30,715 nucleotides of DNA from JBHIBC01 sp046758905. Its GTDB lineage: Bacteria > Acidobacteriota > Polarisedimenticolia > Gp22-AA2. The notes under the pieces are model-generated. The model did not search any database. It was not told where the DNA came from and saw nothing but the letters and a program-made list of their open reading frames with translations. Shown one piece after another: positions 16,446-24,422 of this stretch. Numbering within the stretch: position 1 is the stretch's first letter; each line of letters starts with the position of its first letter. The stretch is taken from assembly GCA_046758905.1 (NCBI GenBank), contig JBHIBC010000031.1:1-30715 (forward strand), in the 5' to 3' direction. Both the position numbers and the translations under genes were made by a program.

Positions 16446-16974
16446 CCGGGCAGGGCGGCCGGCCGGTCCCACCCGACGGAGCCGAGCGCGGCCCGAGCGC
16501 AGCCCTTTCCAGCGACAGGACGTTTCCGAGGCAACAGGAGCCCTGGGGGTTCCTGAGCTCGCAGGCGCAGCGGTCGGATTCGACCAGCTCCCGGATCCGA
16601 CGGCTCGCGGTCGAGGTGCCGGTCCGGGCGACCTCGTCCCGGATCGAGGCTTCGCTCACCTCGAAGCAGTAGCAGACGGTCCGTCGCGGGTCGGTCTCCT
16701 TCTGGAACACGGCCGGCACGAGATCTCGAAGCGTGAAGCGCACGCGGCGGCGGAAGTAGACCACGGGGCAGGTCGGGGTGGCGCAGAAGCGGTGGCCGGC
16801 TCCCGATCGGCGCGCGAGGGCCGGCCCCCGGAGCAGCGACTTCAGGGTGATCTCGCCCACGGCCTTGCCCGTTCGTCCGCAGTCGGGACAGGCGCCGGGC
16901 GCCTCGGGGCGCTCGGCCGCAGCCGGAACGCAGCAGCTCGGGTCCGGCGGCTCAGCTCCTGTGTTCCGACTCAT
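16426..16974 (-). CDS. CopZ N-domain-like Fe-S metallochaperone
   Basis: A 182-residue cysteine-rich protein matching the iron-sulfur, zinc-binding domain found at the N-terminus of Archaeoglobus CopZ. Visible ligands are an N-terminal CC (14-15), CPDCG (29-33), FCATPTCPVVYF (Cys64, Cys69), CYC (101-103), CAC (136-138) and CC (147-148). They suggest one zinc site and one [2Fe-2S] cluster. In CopZ this domain is fused to a heavy-metal-associated (HMA) domain; here the HMA domain is the separate upstream gene, whose 3' end it overlaps by 23 nt. An in-frame ATG at 17001 would give a longer N-terminus. I prefer 16974 because an AGGAGG lies upstream, though its 12-nt spacing is long. The last 20 residues are a low-complexity tail. 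The likely job is redox-assisted metal transfer in the cytoplasm, possibly for copper or mercury; the metal is not determined. Confidence 0.78.
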   Translation of the reverse strand: MSRNTGAEPPDPSCCVPAAAERPEAPGACPDCGRTGKAVGEITLKSLLRGPALARRSGAGHRFCATPTCPVVYFRRRVRFTLRDLVPAVFQKETDPRRTVCYCFEVSEASIRDEVARTGTSTASRRIRELVESDRCACELRNPQGSCCLGNVLSLERAALGPRSAPSGGTGRPPCPATSARR

Positions 16975-17308
16975 GTTCCGGGCCGGCCTCCTTCTCCTCA
17001 TCCTTGACGGTCGCCTCGAAGCCGGTCTCGGAGACGGCGGCCGCGATGGCCTCCGGGTCGGTCAGGGACGGGTCGAACGTGACCTCGGCCTCGCCTCTCT
17101 TGAGGCTCACCTCGTAACGGGCGACCCCCTCGATCCTGCCGAGGCGGTGCTTGACCGCGGCGACGCACCCGCCGCAGGTCATCCCCCGGATCGTCAGGGT
17201 GGTGTCCTGGAGCCGGCCCGCGTCCGGGTCCGCGGAAGCCGCGAGGCCCGCCGCCGGGAGCGCGGCCAGCAGCACGACGAGTGGGGCGAGGTTCGATCTT
17301 CGCGTCAT
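16952..17308 (-). CDS. MerP-like periplasmic heavy-metal-binding protein
   Basis: A 118-residue protein with a signal peptide (about 1-24, VVLLAALPAAGLAASA) and a single heavy-metal-associated domain carrying the signature GMTCGGC (Cys45, Cys48). The domain ends in an acidic, His-containing tail (about 102-118). The layout equals MerP, which picks up Hg2+ in the periplasm and hands it to MerT. The same domain also binds Cu+ or Zn2+. It lies 18 nt after merT and overlaps the next gene, so it is the middle of a three-gene operon. No mercuric reductase is in the window, so mercury as the real substrate is not established. Confidence 0.88.
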   Translation of the reverse strand: MTRRSNLAPLVVLLAALPAAGLAASADPDAGRLQDTTLTIRGMTCGGCVAAVKHRLGRIEGVARYEVSLKRGEAEVTFDPSLTDPEAIAAAVSETGFEATVKDEEKEAGPEHESEHRS

Positions 17309-17326
17309 GGCAACCTCCGGATCGCT

Positions 17327-17671
17327 TCAGAAGAGGTAGATGGAGTAGTACGGGAAGGTGATCGCGGCCAGGATCGCGAAGGTGGCCAGCCAGAGGAGCC
17401 ACCTGCCGGCCCGGCCGGCGCGGGGCATCTCGCAGGCTTCGCCCGGCCCGCACTGCTGCGATCGGCGGGAGTAGGTGGCGTAGAACGCCACCCCGAGCAG
17501 CGCGAGCGTCAGGACGATCAGGTAGGGACGATACCGCTCGAGAGCGAGCGCGGAGGCCGCGCTACCTATGCCGAGGACGGTCAGCACCAGCGGTCCGAGG
17601 CAGCAGGCCGACGCGGCGACCGCGGAGACCAGCGCCCCGGTGATGGTCAGCCCGGTTCTGTTCATCTTCAT
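17327..17671 (-). CDS. MerT-like inner-membrane heavy-metal transporter
   Basis: A 114-residue membrane protein with about three helices. The first has the paired cysteines CC (23-24) in ASACCLGPLVL and the loop after the second holds Cys74 and Cys80, as in MerT. In MerT the first pair takes metal from MerP and the second passes it into the cytoplasm. Here the downstream Fe-S metallochaperone could be the acceptor. Two ATGs lie six bases apart (17671, 17665). The first has a GGAG ribosome site at a good distance. It is the first gene of the operon, 28 bases after the -10 box of a MerR-type promoter. Confidence 0.87.
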   Translation of the reverse strand: MKMNRTGLTITGALVSAVAASACCLGPLVLTVLGIGSAASALALERYRPYLIVLTLALLGVAFYATYSRRSQQCGPGEACEMPRAGRAGRWLLWLATFAILAAITFPYYSIYLF

Positions 17672-17698
17672 GTCCCGTCTCCTTGCCTTCCCCGGTAT

Positions 17699-17729
17699 TT
17701 CTAAGCCTTGAACCCAGGTTCAATGTCAA
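17699..17729 (-). promoter_or_regulatory. MerR-family-type promoter with perfect dyad operator
   Basis: Read on the minus strand: a perfect -35 box TTGACA (complement of 17724-17729), a 19-base spacer, then the -10 box TTAGAA (complement of 17699-17704). Inside the spacer lies a perfect 7-2-7 palindrome, TTGAACCTGGGTTCAA (17708-17723). An over-long 19-bp spacer holding a dyad is the hallmark of promoters that MerR-family activators (MerR, CueR, ZntR) twist into activity on metal binding. No merR-like gene is in the window, so the regulator must lie elsewhere. The box faces merT. Confidence 0.85.
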
Positions 17730-17793
17730 GGGGATCTGGGGGCGGGCGGCGGCGACGCCCGGGCACGAGGTCCGCGGGGCGCGCCGCGCGCCT

Positions 17794-18762
17794 CTAGCGC
17801 GGCGGCGGGATGGAGCCGCCGTCGACCTGAGTGCGGTTGCGGCCCCCGCGCTTGGCTGCGTACAGGGCGTCGTCGGCGGCCTTGACGAGCTCCTGCGGCA
17901 GCCGGACGCGGTCGTTGGTCGGGTAGGTGGCGACGCCGACCGAGACGGTGATCGCCACCGTCCTCCGGCTCTGTCCGTCGGCGAACCGGTGGGCCTCGGT
18001 CGCCCTGCGGACGCGATCGGCCAGGCGGCGTCCCTGAGCGGCGGTGGTGTGGGTCATCAGGATGGTGAACTCCTCGCCGCCGTAGCGCGCGATGCTGTCG
18101 GTCTCCCGTGCCGTGCGCCGCATGATCTGGCCGAACTCCTTGAGCACGTCGTCCCCCACGACGTGGCCGTGCCGATCGTTGACGCTCTTGAAGTGATCGA
18201 TGTCGAGCATCAGGAGGGTGAGGGGGACGCCGTAGCGCTGCGACCGCTTCATCTCGTCCTCCAGATGCTCCATGAAGTACCGGTAGTTATGGAGCTGCGT
18301 CTTCGCGTCGACCAGGACCAGGCGGGACATCCTCTGGTTGGCGCGGCGCAGCTCCTCGTTGGCCCGCGCCAGCGCCCGGAACACCTCGCGCTTCTTCAGC
18401 ATGGTGCGGACGCGGGTGTCGACCTCCTCGAAGGTGAACGGCTTCATGATCAGGTCGTCGGCGCCGGTCTCGTCGAAGATCGAGCTGCGCTGGGTGTCGA
18501 ACCGGCCGGTCAGAACGATGATCGGCACGGTCGCGAAGCGCTCCTCCTTCTTCAGCTCCCGGGCGACGCTGAGCCCGTCCACGACCGGCATCACCTTGTC
18601 CACCAGGATCAGGTCCGGGGGATCCTCGCGGGCGATCTCGAGGGCCTCCCGACCGTCCCTGGCGCAGCGGACGTAGTAGTCCTGGGACGACAGCCACTCG
18701 CGCAGCAGCCCCAGGTTGTCCTCGAGGTCGTCGGCGACCAGGATCTTGTAGTGTTCGGACAT
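17794..18762 (-). CDS. PleD-like response regulator with GGDEF domain
   Basis: A 322-residue diguanylate cyclase under phosphorelay control. The receiver domain (1-120) has the acidic pocket near DD11-12, the phospho-acceptor Asp55 (LILVDKVMP), Thr85 and Lys107 (MKPF), all as needed for phosphorylation. A short coiled-coil linker (about 125-150) leads to a GGDEF domain with an intact GGEEF (228-232). The RxxD inhibition site (219-222) is five residues before it, so the enzyme should make and be limited by cyclic di-GMP. It starts one base after the ftsZ stop and therefore probably shares the division transcript. No partner histidine kinase is nearby. Confidence 0.92.
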   Translation of the reverse strand: MSEHYKILVADDLEDNLGLLREWLSSQDYYVRCARDGREALEIAREDPPDLILVDKVMPVVDGLSVARELKKEERFATVPIIVLTGRFDTQRSSIFDETGADDLIMKPFTFEEVDTRVRTMLKKREVFRALARANEELRRANQRMSRLVLVDAKTQLHNYRYFMEHLEDEMKRSQRYGVPLTLLMLDIDHFKSVNDRHGHVVGDDVLKEFGQIMRRTARETDSIARYGGEEFTILMTHTTAAQGRRLADRVRRATEAHRFADGQSRRTVAITVSVGVATYPTNDRVRLPQELVKAADDALYAAKRGGRNRTQVDGGSIPPPR

Positions 18763-18763
18763 G

Positions 18764-19993
18764 TCAGTCCATCTGCTTCCTCAGAAAGGTGGGGATGTCG
18801 AGCTGGTCCTGAAGGGACGCGTAGTTGGGACCGTGGGGCGACTCGGACGGAGCCGGCACGGTCGGGGTCGACGGCGAGCGCCTCAGGAAGGATGGGGAAT
18901 CGAGGTCGCGGGGGTGCCGGAGCGTCCCCCCTGGGGCCTCGGCCGACCCGGCGCGGCCGGCGCCGGCGGCCTGGCCGGCCGCGGCCTGGGCCGAGGCCTC
19001 GCGGCTGAACCCGGTGGCGATGACGGTGATCTTGATCTGCTCGCTCACCGCGTCGTCGATCACCGTGCCGAAGATGATGTTGGCCTCGTGGTGGGCGGTG
19101 CGCTGCACAAGGCTCGACGCCTCCGCCACCTCGTGCAGGGTCATGTCGGGGCCGCCGGTGATGTTGATCAGGATACCGCGGGCGCCGTCGATGGTCGCGT
19201 CCTCGAGCAGCGGCGAGGAGATGGCCCGCTGCGCGGCCTCCACCGCGCGGTTGGTCCCGGAGGCGACCCCGGTGCCCATCAGCGCCATCCCCATGCCGCT
19301 CATGATCGTCCTGACGTCGGCGAAATCGAGGTTGATCTCGCCCGGGATCGTGATCAGGTCCGAGATCCCCTGGACGGCCTGCCGCAGGACGTCGTCCGCG
19401 AACAGGAAGGCGGCCGACAGCGGCATCGATCGGTCGACCGAGTTGAGGAGCTTCTCGTTGGGGATGCAGATCACGGTGTCGACGCTCTCGTGCAGCTCCC
19501 GCAGCCCCTGCTCGGCCTGCTGGCGCCGCTTGTTCCCCTCGAAGCCGAACGGCTTGGTGACCACGGCCACGACGAGCGAGCCGAGCTCCGAGGCGAGGCT
19601 CGCGATGATCGGGACGGCGCCGGTGCCGGTCCCGCCGCCGAGGCCCGCGGTGATGAACACCATGTCGGCGCCCTGCAGCGCCTCGATGATCTTCTCCGAG
19701 TCCTCGAGGGCGGCCTGGCGCCCGATCTCCGGATTGCTGCCGGCCCCCAGCCCCTTGGTCAGCTTGCCGCCGATCTGCAGCTTCAGGGGCGCGTGCGATG
19801 TCTTCAGGGCCTGGCAGTCGGTGTTGGCCACCATGAACTCCACCCCCTTCAGGTTGGTGGAGATCATCCTGTTGACGGCGTTGCTCCCGCCGCCCCCGAC
19901 GCCCATCACCTTGATGTTGGCGCCGACCAGACGGGTCTCCTCGAAGGAGATCCGAGGCATGTCCTTCGGATCCCGCTCATCCATCAGTATCAT
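18764..19993 (-). CDS. ftsZ: Cell division GTPase FtsZ
   Basis: Tubulin-like GTPase that polymerises into the Z-ring at midcell. The sequence shows the GTP-binding GGGGSNAVNRM (33-43), the tubulin signature GGGTGTG (119-125) and NTDCQAL, and the catalytic loop NLDFADVRTIM near residue 220. The C-terminal peptide LDIPTFLRKQ binds FtsA. A variable Pro/Ala/Gly-rich linker (about 335-395) precedes that peptide. Length (409) is normal. An upstream in-frame ATG at 20026 exists inside ftsA. The start at 19993 is chosen because AGAGGAGG lies 5 nt before it and overlaps the ftsA stop. It is followed at 1 nt by the GGDEF response regulator. Confidence 0.97.
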   Translation of the reverse strand: MILMDERDPKDMPRISFEETRLVGANIKVMGVGGGGSNAVNRMISTNLKGVEFMVANTDCQALKTSHAPLKLQIGGKLTKGLGAGSNPEIGRQAALEDSEKIIEALQGADMVFITAGLGGGTGTGAVPIIASLASELGSLVVAVVTKPFGFEGNKRRQQAEQGLRELHESVDTVICIPNEKLLNSVDRSMPLSAAFLFADDVLRQAVQGISDLITIPGEINLDFADVRTIMSGMGMALMGTGVASGTNRAVEAAQRAISSPLLEDATIDGARGILINITGGPDMTLHEVAEASSLVQRTAHHEANIIFGTVIDDAVSEQIKITVIATGFSREASAQAAAGQAAGAGRAGSAEAPGGTLRHPRDLDSPSFLRRSPSTPTVPAPSESPHGPNYASLQDQLDIPTFLRKQMD

Positions 19994-20004
19994 CCCGACC
20001 TCCT

Positions 20005-21240
20005 CTAGAAAAGTTCGCTCAGCCAACCCCGGACCGCGTCCGTGACCCGGGACAGAAAGAAGGGGTGGACATCCCGCTCGGGCGAGGTCCGGCGATGCTG
20101 CGCTCCGTGGAGCGCCAGCCCGACGGTGGTGCTGAACTGGGGGGTGGAGACGGCGTCCGCGAGCCCCCCGATCTCCGACGGCTCGCCCCGGCGGACGGGG
20201 GCGTCGAGGGCGTCCTCGGCGATCTCGGTGATGCCTTCGAGCATCGACCCGCCGCCCGTCACCACCACCCCGGCATGGATGGCGCGGTCGAACCCGCTCC
20301 TCACGAACTCGTCGCCGATCAGGGTGAAGATCTCCTCGACCCGCGGCTGGATGATCTCGCAGAGGATCTGCCGCGACAGGACGCGGGACTTCCGCCCCCC
20401 GACGCTCGGCACCTCGATGGTGTCCTCGTGATCGACGAGCGACGCCAGGGCGCAGCCGTGGCGCTTCTTGAGCTTCTCGGCCTCGGGGACGGGCGTGCGC
20501 AGGCCCACGGCGATGTCGTTGGTGACGTGCTCGCCGCCGGCCGGCAGGATGGCGATGTGGCGGATCGCCCCCTGCTCGAAGATCAGGAGGCTGGTGATCC
20601 CGCCGCCGATGTCCACCAGCGCCACGCCCATCTCCCGCTCGTCCTGGGTCAGCACCGCGTCGGCCGCCGCGAGCTGCTCCAGGACCACGGCCTCGACCTC
20701 CACGCCCGCGCGGTTGACGGCGTTGACGAGGTTCTGCGCCGCGCTCACCGAGGCGGTCACGACGTGCACGTCCGCCTCCAGCCTGGCCCCCGTCATGCCC
20801 ACGGGGTCATGGATGCCGCCGTTGTCATCCACCGCGAACTCCTGCGGCAGGACGTGGAAGATCTCGCGACCCGGCGGCAGATTGACGGCGCCGGCGGCGT
20901 CGAGCACGCGCCGGACGTCGTCGCGGGAGACCTCGTGGTCCCGCCCCGCGATGGTGACCACCCCGCGGCTGTTGAGGCCGCGGATGTGGGGGCCGGCGAT
21001 GCCCACGAAGGCGCGGTCGACGGTGCGGCCGGCCATCAGCTCCGCCTCCTCCACGGCCTGCTTGATCGAGGCCACGCAGCTGTCGAGGTGGACCACCAGC
21101 CCCTTGCGCATGCCGCGGGAGGGGCAGGAGCCCGCGCCGATCACCTGGATCGAGCCGGAGTCGGTCGGCTCGGCGATGAGCACGCAGACCTTGGTGGTCC
21201 CGATGTCGAGGCCCACGATGTGCGAGGATCTCCTTGGCAT
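20005..21240 (-). CDS. ftsA: Cell division protein FtsA
   Basis: Actin-like membrane tether of the Z-ring (411 residues). It begins MPRRSSHIVGLDIGTTKV, with the phosphate-1 ATP motif, and has the phosphate-2 motif VALVDIGGGITSLLIF and an adenosine motif VVTGGGSMLEGI. The extreme C-terminus VRGWLSELF is the amphipathic membrane-targeting helix that anchors FtsZ to the membrane. The start at 21240 is preferred because GGGAGG lies about 8 nt upstream and the protein begins directly at the ATPase fold. An earlier in-frame ATG (21312) would only read through ftsQ sequence. Its start lies 1 nt after the ftsQ stop and its end is 11 nt before ftsZ, the usual ftsQ-ftsA-ftsZ order. Confidence 0.96.
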   Translation of the reverse strand: MPRRSSHIVGLDIGTTKVCVLIAEPTDSGSIQVIGAGSCPSRGMRKGLVVHLDSCVASIKQAVEEAELMAGRTVDRAFVGIAGPHIRGLNSRGVVTIAGRDHEVSRDDVRRVLDAAGAVNLPPGREIFHVLPQEFAVDDNGGIHDPVGMTGARLEADVHVVTASVSAAQNLVNAVNRAGVEVEAVVLEQLAAADAVLTQDEREMGVALVDIGGGITSLLIFEQGAIRHIAILPAGGEHVTNDIAVGLRTPVPEAEKLKKRHGCALASLVDHEDTIEVPSVGGRKSRVLSRQILCEIIQPRVEEIFTLIGDEFVRSGFDRAIHAGVVVTGGGSMLEGITEIAEDALDAPVRRGEPSEIGGLADAVSTPQFSTTVGLALHGAQHRRTSPERDVHPFFLSRVTDAVRGWLSELF

Positions 21241-21241
21241 G

Positions 21242-22069
21242 TCACCGGCCTCCCGAGGGCGACGGCCGGAAGACGATCCGATCGCGGAACCGCAGATCGA
21301 CGTAAGCCCCATCGCCGAAGTGGGTCGCGAGGTATTCGCGCATCGCCAGGAAGCGCTCCAGGTTGGCGCCGAAGTCCCCGGGGTGGAGGCGGACGGGGGG
21401 CCCGCCGTCGTTCATGACCAGCGTGATCCGATCCGCGCGCGCGAGATCGACCTCGGAGATCTCCCGCAGGAGATCGGGGTGCCGGGCGCGCAGGAAGTTC
21501 AGCAGCTCCAGGCCGCGGCGGATCCGGCCGCGGGATCGCTCGGGATCCCGGTCGCCCACGCCGGCGAGGATCGGTGCGGAGTACTCGCGCGTCCCGGCGT
21601 CGTACGCGGCGATCGTCTCTCCGTCCCCGTCGACCAGCATGACGCGCCCGCCGATCAGCGCCAGGCCCCGCGGGGTGCGCTCCTCGATGGTGCAGTACAG
21701 GCGGTTCGGGAGCACCCTCTTGACGAACGTCCGCCTGACCCAGGGAAAGGAGGACAGCTCCCGCTCCAGCCGGGCCAGGTCGAGCCGGAAGAGGTTCGTG
21801 CCCCGATGGCGCTCGAGCTCGCGGCGCATCGCCTCGCGCGGAGCGTGGCGCGTCTCCGACAGGTCGACCCCCTCCAGCCGGAAGCGCGGTGCGTGCGTGA
21901 GGTAGTAGCGCGCGGCGTAGACGCCGCCGCCCGCGAACCCGATCCCGAACAGCGCGCCGAGGAGAAAGAGGCGTCGGCGCCAGGTCCTCCCGCGGCGGCT
22001 CCGGCGCACCTGCTCGTGCTGGCGGCGCCGCAGGAACCGCGGCGAGACCGTCCCCGCCCGGCGTCTCAC
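21242..22069 (-). CDS. ftsQ: Cell division protein FtsQ (DivIB)
   Basis: A 275-residue divisome protein that links cytoplasmic and periplasmic division factors. A very Arg-rich cytoplasmic tail (1-32) is followed by one membrane span (about 33-54, LFLLGALFGIGFAGGGVYAA). A POTRA domain comes next (about 65-135, including RLEGVDLSETRHAPREAM and FPWVRRTFVKRVLPNRLYCTIEER), then the FtsQ beta domain. Translation probably starts at GTG 22069, which shares four bases (GTGA) with the murB stop. The upstream continuation of the same frame is a shadow of murB. No ddl gene lies between murB and ftsQ, unlike in many bacteria. Confidence 0.92.
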   Translation of the reverse strand: MRRRAGTVSPRFLRRRQHEQVRRSRRGRTWRRRLFLLGALFGIGFAGGGVYAARYYLTHAPRFRLEGVDLSETRHAPREAMRRELERHRGTNLFRLDLARLERELSSFPWVRRTFVKRVLPNRLYCTIEERTPRGLALIGGRVMLVDGDGETIAAYDAGTREYSAPILAGVGDRDPERSRGRIRRGLELLNFLRARHPDLLREISEVDLARADRITLVMNDGGPPVRLHPGDFGANLERFLAMREYLATHFGDGAYVDLRFRDRIVFRPSPSGGR

Positions 22070-22989
22070 GCCCACAGGATGACCTCCGGCTCGAGGGCCA
22101 CGCCGGTCTCCCGGAGGACCGCCTCGCGCACCACGTCGATCAGCGCCCGGACGTCCCGGCAGGTGGCGCCTCCCCGGTTGATGATGAAGTTGGCGTGGAC
22201 CTTGGAGACCGCCGCCCGGCCCACCGCGCGCCCCTTGAGGCCGGCGGCCTCGATCAGCCGTCCCGCATGGTCGCCCTCGGGGTTCTTGAAGATGCACCCG
22301 GCGTTGCGCGCGCCGGCCGGCTGCGTCCGCAGGCGGCGGTCGTGGTAGTCCCGGACCCGCTCGGCGACCCGCGCCGGGTCGTCGGGGGCGAGGCGCAGGG
22401 TGGCCCGGGCCACGAACCGCCCGTGCAGCCCCGGGCTCGAGCGGTACGCGAAGGTCGCCGGGCCGCAGGGCGTCTCCTCCAGGAGGCCCTGCCGCGAGAC
22501 GGTGGTGAGCGAGGCGACCGCCCGGCCGAACGATCCCTCGTGCCACCCGGCGTTCATCCGGACGCACCCGCCCACGCTCCCCGGGATCCCCTCCGCGAAC
22601 TCCAGCCCCGAGAGCCCCGCCCGGGTCAGCCGCTTGACCAGCCGGGGGACCGAGTAGCCGGCGCCGACGCGCACCGTGTCGCGGTCGATGCGCGGCGGCG
22701 CGCTCATCGCCTCGGAGGCGATGACCACGAACGACGGTCCCTCGTCGGCGACCAGGATGTTGGAGCCCGCCCCTAGGAAGTCGAACGGCACCCGCGCGGA
22801 GGCGAGCCGGGCGAGCAGGTCGGCCAGGGGCTCGACGCGCTCGGGGACGAGGAAGAGGCGCGCGGGCCCGCCCACGCCGAGGGAGGTCCGCGCATTCAGC
22901 GGCACGTCGCGCAGGACCCGCACCCCCGGCGATTCGCGCAGGATCGCCTCCGCCCCGTCGAGCCAGCTCCGCGTCACCGTCGCCAGCAC
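22066..22989 (-). CDS. murB: UDP-N-acetylenolpyruvoylglucosamine reductase MurB
   Basis: FAD-dependent, NADPH-using enzyme that reduces the enolpyruvyl group to make UDP-MurNAc in the cytoplasm (307 residues). It carries the N-terminal NARTSLGVGGPARLF signature and the FAD-binding FLGAGSNILVADEG and GLEFAEGIPGSVGGCVRMNAG segments. The C-terminal motif NAGCIFKNPEGDHAGRLIEAAGLKG follows, where Cys232 sits at the proton-donor position occupied by Ser in E. coli. It starts at GTG 22989, 25 nt after murC. It ends in a four-base overlap with ftsQ. Confidence 0.95.
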   Translation of the reverse strand: MLATVTRSWLDGAEAILRESPGVRVLRDVPLNARTSLGVGGPARLFLVPERVEPLADLLARLASARVPFDFLGAGSNILVADEGPSFVVIASEAMSAPPRIDRDTVRVGAGYSVPRLVKRLTRAGLSGLEFAEGIPGSVGGCVRMNAGWHEGSFGRAVASLTTVSRQGLLEETPCGPATFAYRSSPGLHGRFVARATLRLAPDDPARVAERVRDYHDRRLRTQPAGARNAGCIFKNPEGDHAGRLIEAAGLKGRAVGRAAVSKVHANFIINRGGATCRDVRALIDVVREAVLRETGVALEPEVILWA

Positions 22990-23014
22990 TCCCGACCTCG
23001 ATGCGCCGGGCGCC

Positions 23015-24394
23015 TCACGGCGCCCGGAGGGTCCCGACGTACTCGTCCCCGGCGCGGTAGACGCTTCCCGCCCCGAGGGTGATCACCATGTCCCCCTCGC
23101 GGACGCGCTGCTTCAGCCAGGCCGGCACGTCCTTCAGATCCTTCACCAGCGTGACGTCCTTGTGGCCGTGCTCCTCGATCGCCTTCGCCACCGCCTCGGC
23201 GGTGACGCCCGGGATCGGCGTCTCTCCGGCGGGGTAGATGTCGGTGACCGCCAGGACGTCGGCGTCGTAGAAGGAGCGGGCGAACTCCGTCAGCAGGGCG
23301 CGCACCCGGGTGTAGCGGTGCGGCTGGAACACCACGACGGTGCGGCGGCCCCATCCCTTCTTGGCGGCCGACAGGGTGGCCAGGATCTCCGACGGGTGGT
23401 GCCCGTAGTCGTCGATCACCATGACGCCGCCCGCCTCCGCCTTGAGCTGAAAACGCCGGTCGGCGCCGCCGAACTTCCCCAGCTCGGCGGCGATGGCGGC
23501 GAACGGGACCTCGAGGTCCAGCCCGACGGCGATGGCCGACAGCGCATTGGCGACGTTGTGCCGTCCGGGGACGCGCAGCGTCACGCGCCCGAGCTTCTCC
23601 CCCTGCAGCAGCACGTCGAAGGAGGCTTTGAACCCCTCCAGGCGGACGGACGCGGCGGACAGGTCGGCCTGCGCCGAGAACCCGTAGGTCACGACGCGGC
23701 GCGTCAGGCGCGGCAGGATCTCCTGCACGCGCGGCTCGTCGAGGCAGACGATGCCCACCCCGTAGAACGGGACCTTGTTGAGAAAATCCGCGAACGCGTC
23801 CTTGAGCCCCGAGAGCGACCCGTAGTGATCCAGGTGCTCGGCGTCGATGTTGGTGACCACCGCGATGGTCGGGGAGAGCCGCAGGAAGGAGCCGTCGCTC
23901 TCGTCGGCCTCGGCGACGAGCAGGTCGCCGCGCCCCAGCTTGGCGCTGCTGCCGAGGACCTCGAGGCGGCCGCCGATCACGATGGTGGGGTCGAGGCCGG
24001 CGCCGGTGAGCATCTGGGCCACCATCGACGTGGTGCTGGTCTTGCCGTGCGAGCCGGCGATGGCGACTCCGTACTTGATGCGCATCAGCTCGGCGAGCAT
24101 CTCGGCGCGCGGGATCACCGGGATCTGCCGCCGGCGCGCCTCCTGCACCTCGGGGTTGTCGGGCTTCACCGCGGAGGAGGTGACGACCACGTCGCAGTCG
24201 CCGACGTTCGACGGGCGGTGGCCCCGGGCGACCCTGCCGCCCAGGCCCCGCAGCCTCCGCACCGCGGCGCCCTCCTCGAGGTCCGAGCCGGTCACCTCGT
24301 AGCCCAGGTTGATCAGCACCTCGGCGATGCCGCACATCCCCGAGCCGCCGATGCCGACGAAATGGATGCGGCGGGTCTTGCGCAGCATCACCAT
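23015..24394 (-). CDS. murC: UDP-N-acetylmuramate--L-alanine ligase MurC
   Basis: ATP-dependent ligase (459 residues) that adds L-alanine, the first residue of the peptidoglycan stem peptide, to UDP-MurNAc. The N-terminal Rossmann motif FVGIGGSGMCGIAEVL (about 12-27), the ATP loop GSHGKTSTT (114-122), VAEADESDGSF and the NIDAEHLDHYG segment are all standard for MurC. The C-terminal domain has DDYGHHPSEI and FQPHRYTR. A second ATG lies six bases in, at 24388. Both starts have a purine-rich site upstream, so the exact start is open. It lies 28 nt after murG. Confidence 0.97.
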   Translation of the reverse strand: MVMLRKTRRIHFVGIGGSGMCGIAEVLINLGYEVTGSDLEEGAAVRRLRGLGGRVARGHRPSNVGDCDVVVTSSAVKPDNPEVQEARRRQIPVIPRAEMLAELMRIKYGVAIAGSHGKTSTTSMVAQMLTGAGLDPTIVIGGRLEVLGSSAKLGRGDLLVAEADESDGSFLRLSPTIAVVTNIDAEHLDHYGSLSGLKDAFADFLNKVPFYGVGIVCLDEPRVQEILPRLTRRVVTYGFSAQADLSAASVRLEGFKASFDVLLQGEKLGRVTLRVPGRHNVANALSAIAVGLDLEVPFAAIAAELGKFGGADRRFQLKAEAGGVMVIDDYGHHPSEILATLSAAKKGWGRRTVVVFQPHRYTRVRALLTEFARSFYDADVLAVTDIYPAGETPIPGVTAEAVAKAIEEHGHKDVTLVKDLKDVPAWLKQRVREGDMVITLGAGSVYRAGDEYVGTLRAP

Positions 24395-24422
24395 CGCTCC
24401 CGTCCCTCCGCTGCGCGGCGCC

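Noticed and set aside
17672..17793. A merR gene next to the MerR-type promoter
   Set aside because: The spacer between the response-regulator stop and merT is only 122 bases and no helix-turn-helix gene is elsewhere in the window, so no regulator gene is called.
20468..22348. Long plus-strand open frame opposite ftsQ and ftsA
   Set aside because: It lies antisense to well-identified genes, has a low-complexity Arg/Ala/Ser product and no recognisable motif or promoter.
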